From: Lentisphaerota bacterium
GTDB lineage: Bacteria > Verrucomicrobiota > Kiritimatiellia > RFP12 > JAAYLN01
NCBI GenBank assembly: GCA_012521875.1
Contig: JAAYLN010000084.1
Coordinates: 1 to 38,172 of the forward strand
Direction: 5' to 3'
Length of the DNA stretch: 38,172 nucleotides
Part shown: piece by piece, positions 32,726-38,172 of the stretch
Position numbering within the stretch: the first letter of the stretch is position 1
Layout: each line of letters starts with the position of its first letter
Notes under the pieces: model-generated
What the model was told of the DNA's origin: nothing
What the model saw: the letters and a program-made list of their open reading frames with translations, nothing else
The model's database searches: none
Made by a program: the position numbers and the translations under genes

Positions 32726-35572
32726 ATGAGCATAACACGCCATTTCCTGGGCTGGGACCGGCCGCTCTGCGAGACCGTTCCGGCCTACCTTCTGGACGGC
32801 ACATCCGCAGCGCGCGCCGACATGCGCGACACCCTGCTGGTGGTGCCGACGCGCCAGTCAAGCTGGCGGTTGCGGAACGCGCTGCCGGTGGCCGCCCACA
32901 AGCGCGGCCGGGCACTGCTCGGCCCGGAGATCATCACGCCCCCCGTACTGCTCGAGCCGGAGGCCGCCCCCGGTACCGCCACGGCGCTGCAATCCCTGCT
33001 GGCCTGGGTGGCGGTACTGACCGCCATCGAGCCCGGCGCATGCCCCGCGCTGCTCGGCACGCGGCGCGACCGTCCCTCCGATTGCAACTGGGCCCTGCCG
33101 GTGGCGCGCCGCTTCCAGGAGCTGCGCCGCGAGCTGGCCGATGGCAACCTGTCGCTCGCACAGGTCGCCGCCAGGGGCGCGGATCTCGAGGAGCAGGAGC
33201 GCTGGAACGAGCTGGCCGAACTCGAGGGCCGCTACATGCGCCAGCTCGCCACATGGAAACTGAACGATCCGCTGGCCGTCAAGCTGGCCCAGGCCACCGG
33301 CGCGCCAGTGCCGGAGGAGGTCAGGCGCGTCATCCTGGCGGCGCTGCCCGATCCGCCCGAGCTGCTCCTGACGCTCCTGACGCGCTGGAGCGCGGCCGGC
33401 ATTGCCGTCGAGGTGCTCGTGGCCGCGCCCCCGGAGGAGGCCGCGCTCTTCGATGCCTGGGGACGCCCCCTGCCGGAGAAGTGGGCCGTCCGGCAGATCG
33501 ACGTGGGCAACGCCGTCCTCAGGCTCGAGGCCACCCCTGAGGAACAGGCCGCGCGCATCGCCCGTGCCGTGGCCGAGGCCTTGCAGACCGCGCCGCCCGC
33601 TGCGGCGGATGGAGAGACGCCGCAGATCGCCATCGGCGTGCCCGATCAGGAGGCGGTCGGGCCGCTGCAGCGCGAGCTGGCGGCCCTCGGGCTGCCCGCC
33701 TTCGATCCGCGCAACCGCCCCTTCAGCGATTCGCCCCTCTACCGCCTCGTGCAGGCATTGCTCGATCTGCGCGCGCGCGACAGCTACGACGCGGTCGCCA
33801 CCCTGCTGCGCCATCCCGACGTCCTGGCGGCTCTCGGCAACGCCACCGGCCTTCTGCGGGCGCTGGACGCCTTCCAGACGGAACACCTGCCCGTCACGCT
33901 GGCCGACATGCACCAGCGCGACGGCGAACAGGCCTGCCGGCCGCCCGCCGGGGCGCTCGACCGGGTACGGCACTGGCGGCGGCGCCTGAACGAGGGCGGC
34001 CTGGCCGGGGGCCTGCGCGATGTACTGCAGGATATCTACAAATCGCGCCTCCTGCACGACGACAACCCCGCCGATGCCGCCTTCCAGCAGGATGTCACCG
34101 CCTTTGATGGTGTCCTGCGCGAGCTGGAGAGCGCCGGTGCCGCCGCTCCGGCGGACGACACGGCCGCCGCCGTGCTCCTGGCGCGTCTGCGCGAGGGTCA
34201 GATCCGCCCCGAACGCAATCAGGAACCGCTCGAGCTCGAAGGCTGGCTCGAGCTGGCCTGGAACCCCGCCCCGCTGCTCTTCGTCGCGGGGATGAACGAG
34301 GGCTATGTGCCCGACGGCAAGGTGGGCGACCTCTTCCTGCCCGACACGCTGCGCAACAGGCTCGGACTGCGCGACGACGCCATGCGCGTGGCGCGCGACG
34401 CCTACGTGCTGACGGCCCTGCTGGCCCAGCGCCGCACCGCCGGACGCATAGTCCTGCTGGTGGGCAAGACCTCGGCGGCCGGCGATCCGCTGCGCCCCTC
34501 GCGGCTCCTCTTCCGCTGCCCCGACGAGCAACTGGTCGCCCGCGCCAAGCTGCTCTTCAGCGAACCTAAGGCGGCGCGCAGTGCCTCGGCCTACCAGATC
34601 AGCTTCAAGCTCGATCCCGCCCTGCTGCCGCCCGCAGTCATCAGCGACAAGCGCACTCGCCGGCTCTCGCCCTCGTCCATCAAGACCTACCTCGCCAGCC
34701 CGCTGCGCTTCTACCTCGCCGAGGTGCTCGGCATGGAGGCGCTCGACGACCGCGCCCGCGAGCCCGACGCACGGGCCTTCGGTACCCTCGTGCATGACAC
34801 GCTCGAGGCCATGGCCGACGCGGGGAAGGCCGTCTGGGGCTGCGGCGATGCCGCGAGGCTGGGCGATTGGCTGGAGCGGCACCTGCGGGAGAACTGCCGC
34901 CGGCGCTACGGCGTCAGCCCCTGGCTGGGGGTCGAGCTGGCCCTCGATAGCGCCGTGCGCCGCCTGCGCGCCTTTGCCGCCAGACAGGTGGAGTGGCACG
35001 CGGCGGGATGGGGGATCGTGAAGAATGAGCAGGATCTCTCCTGCATCATCGGTGGCGTGACCATCAACGGACGAATCGACCGCATAGATCGCCACAGGGA
35101 GACTGGCGTCTGCGTCATCCTCGACTACAAGACCAGCGACAAGGCCAGGAGTCCCGTCGAGACCCATTTTGCCCCCGCCCGCGAGGACGAGCCAATCCCC
35201 GAGGCGGGGCTCTCCGCGCTGCTCATCAACCCGGATGGCAAAGATACCAGTAAACGCTGGACCGACCTGCAACTGCCGCTCTACCGCGAGTTCGTGCGCG
35301 GCGAGCTGGGCCCCGATGTCCAGACGGGCTACATCGCGCTGCCGAGCGCGCTGGGCGATACCGGTTTCCTGCTCTGGGATGGTTACACCGATGCCCTGCA
35401 GGATTCGGCCATGGCCTGCGCGCGGGCGGTGGTCGCCAACATCCGGGATGGGAAATTCTGGCCGCCGGGCAGTCTCAAGAGCGGCTATGAGGACGACTTC
35501 GCCGGTCTCCTGCTCGACGATCCGGCCAATACGATCAACCCCCCGTCCGTTCCGTGGAGGGTCACGCCATGA
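32726..35572 (+). CDS. AddB-like PD-(D/E)XK nuclease of double-strand break repair
   Basis: A 948-residue protein. The first 600 residues look like a degenerate UvrD-type helicase: TLLVVPTRQSSWRLRNAL stands where a Walker A would be, so no ATP site, and LLFVAGMNEGYVPD matches the family. The C-terminal nuclease has FGTLVHDTLEAM, GRIDRIDRH and VILDYKTSD, the RecB/AddB-type metal site. The cysteines that hold the Fe-S cluster in classical AddB are absent (SPLRFYLAEVL where CPF is usual). It should process broken DNA ends with the AddA-like helicase encoded next. GGAAGAG lies before the ATG, and the stop overlaps the addA start (ATGA). Confidence 0.85.
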   Translation: MSITRHFLGWDRPLCETVPAYLLDGTSAARADMRDTLLVVPTRQSSWRLRNALPVAAHKRGRALLGPEIITPPVLLEPEAAPGTATALQSLLAWVAVLTAIEPGACPALLGTRRDRPSDCNWALPVARRFQELRRELADGNLSLAQVAARGADLEEQERWNELAELEGRYMRQLATWKLNDPLAVKLAQATGAPVPEEVRRVILAALPDPPELLLTLLTRWSAAGIAVEVLVAAPPEEAALFDAWGRPLPEKWAVRQIDVGNAVLRLEATPEEQAARIARAVAEALQTAPPAAADGETPQIAIGVPDQEAVGPLQRELAALGLPAFDPRNRPFSDSPLYRLVQALLDLRARDSYDAVATLLRHPDVLAALGNATGLLRALDAFQTEHLPVTLADMHQRDGEQACRPPAGALDRVRHWRRRLNEGGLAGGLRDVLQDIYKSRLLHDDNPADAAFQQDVTAFDGVLRELESAGAAAPADDTAAAVLLARLREGQIRPERNQEPLELEGWLELAWNPAPLLFVAGMNEGYVPDGKVGDLFLPDTLRNRLGLRDDAMRVARDAYVLTALLAQRRTAGRIVLLVGKTSAAGDPLRPSRLLFRCPDEQLVARAKLLFSEPKAARSASAYQISFKLDPALLPPAVISDKRTRRLSPSSIKTYLASPLRFYLAEVLGMEALDDRAREPDARAFGTLVHDTLEAMADAGKAVWGCGDAARLGDWLERHLRENCRRRYGVSPWLGVELALDSAVRRLRAFAARQVEWHAAGWGIVKNEQDLSCIIGGVTINGRIDRIDRHRETGVCVILDYKTSDKARSPVETHFAPAREDEPIPEAGLSALLINPDGKDTSKRWTDLQLPLYREFVRGELGPDVQTGYIALPSALGDTGFLLWDGYTDALQDSAMACARAVVANIRDGKFWPPGSLKSGYEDDFAGLLLDDPANTINPPSVPWRVTP

Positions 35573-38172
35573 ACCAGCTTCAGAACCGCGCGATCTCCGC
35601 CTCGGCCGGCACGGGCAAGACCTTCCGGCTGGCGCACCGCTACCTCGGCCTGATGGCCGCGAGCATTCCGCCCGACCGTATCTGCGCGCTGACCTTCACC
35701 CGCAAGGCGGCCGGCGAGATCTTCGACAAGATCGTCGCCCGCCTGGCCGCTGCCGCCACCGACGGCAGGACACGCGCCGAAACCCGCGACACGATCGCCC
35801 GCGAGGGTCTGCCGGCCCCCGAGGACACCCCCGAGGCCTATATCGCGCTGCTGCGCCAGCTTCTCGACCAGAGCCACCGCCTGCGCATCGGCACCCTGGA
35901 CAGCTTCATCCTCGGCATCGTCAACGCCTTCCCGCTGGAACTCGGCATCTCGCCCGACACGCGTCCCATGGACGGCGACAGCGGCGAGGCCCAGGCCCTG
36001 CGGCAGGCCATTTTCACCCGCCTCTTCGACCCCGCCCAGGGCGCGGGCAAGGAGGGTGGCGCGCTGCTCTCCGAACTCCGCCTGGCCCGCGCGGGGCAGG
36101 AGGACAAGCAGCTCGGCAGGACGCTCGACAGGCTGATAACCGACGGCTACGACTTCTACCGCAATCATAAGGCCCACCACTGGGGCGACACCCTTCGCAT
36201 CTGGCCCGGCAACGGGCGCTGGTGGGAACATCCCCCGACCGGCAGCGGCTATACCGCCGACGCGCTGGCGGCAGCGCTGGAGACCGTTTTCGGCGCGAGT
36301 GGACGCCCCAGGAGCCTGGGCGAAACATGCGCCAGGCTGGCGCGCGCGGGCATGGAGCACGCGCTCGACAAGCCCTGCCCGGACTTGAGCACCCGGGTCG
36401 CGCAGCAATTGATGGCTGCGGCCGAACACGATGCGCCGCCAACCCTGACCTACTACAGACAGGACTATCCGGTACCCGCCGCGCTCTGGCCCGACCTGCG
36501 CCGCGCGATCATCAACCTGATTGCCGTCGAGGTTGACCGCGCCGCCTCGAAGACACATGGCCTGCGCCAGGTGCTGGAGCGTTACGATGCGTACTATAAC
36601 GAGTCGCTGGCAAGCGGCGGCCCCTTCACCTTCGAGGATCTGTCGCGGCTGCTCGGCACCGGCGCGGCCGTACCGAGCCTCAACCGCGGCTACCCCAACT
36701 CCAACCGTCTCTACATAGACTACCGCCTCGACAGCCAGCTCGACCACTGGATGCTCGACGAGTTCCAGGATACCAGCGACAACCAGTGGCTGGCGCTGGA
36801 AAACCTGATTGACGAGGTCATGCAGGACGAGGAGCGCTCCTTCTTCTACGTGGGCGACGTCAAGCAGTCGATCTATGGCTGGCGCGGCGGCAACCACCGT
36901 CTCTTCCACCAGGTGCTCGCCAAGTATGGCGGCCTCGGCCGGCGGGCCATCGCCCTCGAGTCGATCACCAGATGCTACCGGTCGCTGCCGGCGGTCATTG
37001 ATGCGGTCAATGCCGTCTTCGATGATCTGGCCGGGTGGGAACCCAAGACCGAAGGTACCGGACCACGCCCGGATGCCGTCGAGGCCTTTGGCCGTTTCTG
37101 GGAAAGGCATGAAAGCGCCCGCAAGGGCGAGGGCGAGGGCTATGCCGCGCTGGTGGAGTACGAATCCACCACTGGCAAACGACGATCTGCGGAGAATGAG
37201 GACGAGGAGGAGGAAACCCTCGAGCCCGCCGCCTATAAGGCCGTTGCCGCGGTACTCCAGGAGGCTGGCCCGTCGCTGGCGCACCTCTCGGTGGCGGTTC
37301 TTGTCCGCGACAACAACTCCGGTCGCGCCTGCGTCGACACCCTGCGGCGCCTGCTGCCCGGCGTGCCGGTGGTACACGAGGGCAAGGGCGGCATCGTCGA
37401 CCATCCTGTGGTCACGCTGCTGCTGGCGCTGGTGCGCTACGCCGCCCATCCCGGCGACACCGTCGCCCTGCGCCATCTGCAGATGAGCCCGCTGGCTAAG
37501 CTGGATCGCCTGGGCTCCATCGAAGAACTCCCCGCCCGCGTGCTGGGAGAGCTGCAGACGCATGGTTTTGCCGCCACCCTGCGCCAGTGGGGCGCCGCGC
37601 TTGGCAACCTCGATGCCTTCGGCCAGCAGCGCCTGCTCGAGCTGCTGACGGCGGCGGAGGCCTTCGACGCCCGGGGCCTCTGCGATGCCGACGCCTTTGC
37701 CGACCATGTCGCCGCCTACCAGGCCAGGAGCAGCGCCGAGGCGGGTGCCGTGCGCGTGATGACGATCCACCAGGCCAAGGGACTGGGCTTCGACCTCGTG
37801 GTGGTGCCCTTCAGCGCCAACGCCAAGAGCTTCGGCAAACCGGGACGGCCAACATTCCTGACGGGCGATGACTGGGTGCTCGACCCGCTGAAGAACGATT
37901 TGCTGGAGGCCGTCGGCGGTGCACCGCTGCAGGCGCAGGAGCGCGAATATGCCGAAGCCAACTTCGCCCAGCTCTGCACGCTCTACGTGGCGCTGACCCG
38001 CGCCAGGCAGGCGCTGGTAATGGTTATACCGGCCCCTGCAAAGAATCCGACTGCCATCCGCGAGGCCGACCTGCTGCGCGAGCGCCTCGTGACAGAGACG
38101 CTCGACGAGCAACTGCCTAACGGCGCCGGACGCATACTCTACCAGACCGGCGACCGCCTCTGGCACCAGCGG
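35569..38172 (+). CDS. AddA/RecB-like UvrD-family helicase, 3' end outside window
   Basis: 868 codons are visible and open to the window edge; the frame is missing from the ORF track because no stop is reached. Helicase motifs: the Walker A SASAGTGKTFRLA, Ia ALTFTRKAAGEI, II DEFQDTSDNQW, III YVGDVKQSIYGWRGGN, V VRVMTIHQAKGLGFDLVVVP and VI LYVALTRARQALV. This is an SF1A 3'-5' helicase that unwinds broken ends for recombination. A C-terminal nuclease domain, as in AddA, would lie beyond the window and cannot be confirmed. The start ATG overlaps the AddB-like stop, so the pair is translationally coupled. Confidence 0.9.
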   Translation, partial: MNQLQNRAISASAGTGKTFRLAHRYLGLMAASIPPDRICALTFTRKAAGEIFDKIVARLAAAATDGRTRAETRDTIAREGLPAPEDTPEAYIALLRQLLDQSHRLRIGTLDSFILGIVNAFPLELGISPDTRPMDGDSGEAQALRQAIFTRLFDPAQGAGKEGGALLSELRLARAGQEDKQLGRTLDRLITDGYDFYRNHKAHHWGDTLRIWPGNGRWWEHPPTGSGYTADALAAALETVFGASGRPRSLGETCARLARAGMEHALDKPCPDLSTRVAQQLMAAAEHDAPPTLTYYRQDYPVPAALWPDLRRAIINLIAVEVDRAASKTHGLRQVLERYDAYYNESLASGGPFTFEDLSRLLGTGAAVPSLNRGYPNSNRLYIDYRLDSQLDHWMLDEFQDTSDNQWLALENLIDEVMQDEERSFFYVGDVKQSIYGWRGGNHRLFHQVLAKYGGLGRRAIALESITRCYRSLPAVIDAVNAVFDDLAGWEPKTEGTGPRPDAVEAFGRFWERHESARKGEGEGYAALVEYESTTGKRRSAENEDEEEETLEPAAYKAVAAVLQEAGPSLAHLSVAVLVRDNNSGRACVDTLRRLLPGVPVVHEGKGGIVDHPVVTLLLALVRYAAHPGDTVALRHLQMSPLAKLDRLGSIEELPARVLGELQTHGFAATLRQWGAALGNLDAFGQQRLLELLTAAEAFDARGLCDADAFADHVAAYQARSSAEAGAVRVMTIHQAKGLGFDLVVVPFSANAKSFGKPGRPTFLTGDDWVLDPLKNDLLEAVGGAPLQAQEREYAEANFAQLCTLYVALTRARQALVMVIPAPAKNPTAIREADLLRERLVTETLDEQLPNGAGRILYQTGDRLWHQR

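Noticed and set aside
30738-32915. 725-codon minus-strand ORF
   Set aside because: Shadow of the LamG/GH123-like gene, low in recognisable structure.
32858-35272. 804-codon minus-strand ORF
   Set aside because: Shadow of the AddB-like gene; composition is Gly/Gln/His-rich with no recognisable motif.
35485-38166. 893-codon minus-strand ORF
   Set aside because: It lies opposite the AddA-like gene, whose helicase motifs are complete on the plus strand.

Overview
The window is high in GC, gene-dense in blocks, and broken up by repeat-rich intergenic stretches. It most likely comes from a member of the PVC superphylum, with Kiritimatiellota/Lentisphaerota the best guess. That is an inference from gene content: secreted DUF4091/GH123-like and LamG proteins, a GH109-type oxidoreductase, a prepilin-like protein, a beta-helix surface protein, and a DUF362 plus polyferredoxin pair. 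No rRNA, tRNA or CRISPR array was seen.

Layout. 1-1150: a dispersed-repeat region, then a leftward hicB-hicA toxin-antitoxin pair with a readable promoter. 1285-4800: a rightward four-gene operon of a Tat-signal DUF362 protein, a NapH/NapG-like fused membrane polyferredoxin, tatA and tatC. 4801-8665: repeats around a disrupted beta-helix gene (in-frame TAG plus a frameshift). 8666-12047 (leftward): priA, which carries two low-complexity inserts made of the same repeats seen between genes, and a prepilin-like gene with promoter and terminator. 12260-16380 (rightward): a phosphoglycerate-mutase-like metalloenzyme, then a GH109-like oxidoreductase with a FecCD/BtuCD-type permease and ATPase. 16381-16916: repeats. 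16917-21422 (leftward): obg, rpmA, rplU, then ahcY and metK (SAM cycle). 21505-25795 (rightward): nusA-infB with a strong promoter and a terminator-like hairpin in the leader. 26047-32723: three secreted proteins, two of them DUF4091 relatives. 32726-end: an AddB-like nuclease and an AddA-like helicase, the latter cut off by the window edge.

How the genes fit together. The DUF362/polyferredoxin/TatAC cluster looks like a self-contained electron-transfer module with its own exporter: the first protein has a twin-arginine signal, and the second has an internal twin-arginine motif just before its last hydrophobic segment. Housekeeping blocks (L21-L27-Obg, AhcY-MetK, NusA-IF2, AddBA) are intact and ordinary in order, apart from the absence of rimP before nusA.

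The most unusual feature of the window is its repeat landscape. Heptanucleotide tandem repeats, resembling in style the STRR sequences of filamentous cyanobacteria, and modules built on CGACAAAG recur in most intergenic regions. They also sit inside priA as two open-frame insertions totalling about 136 codons. Removing them restores a typical PriA length.
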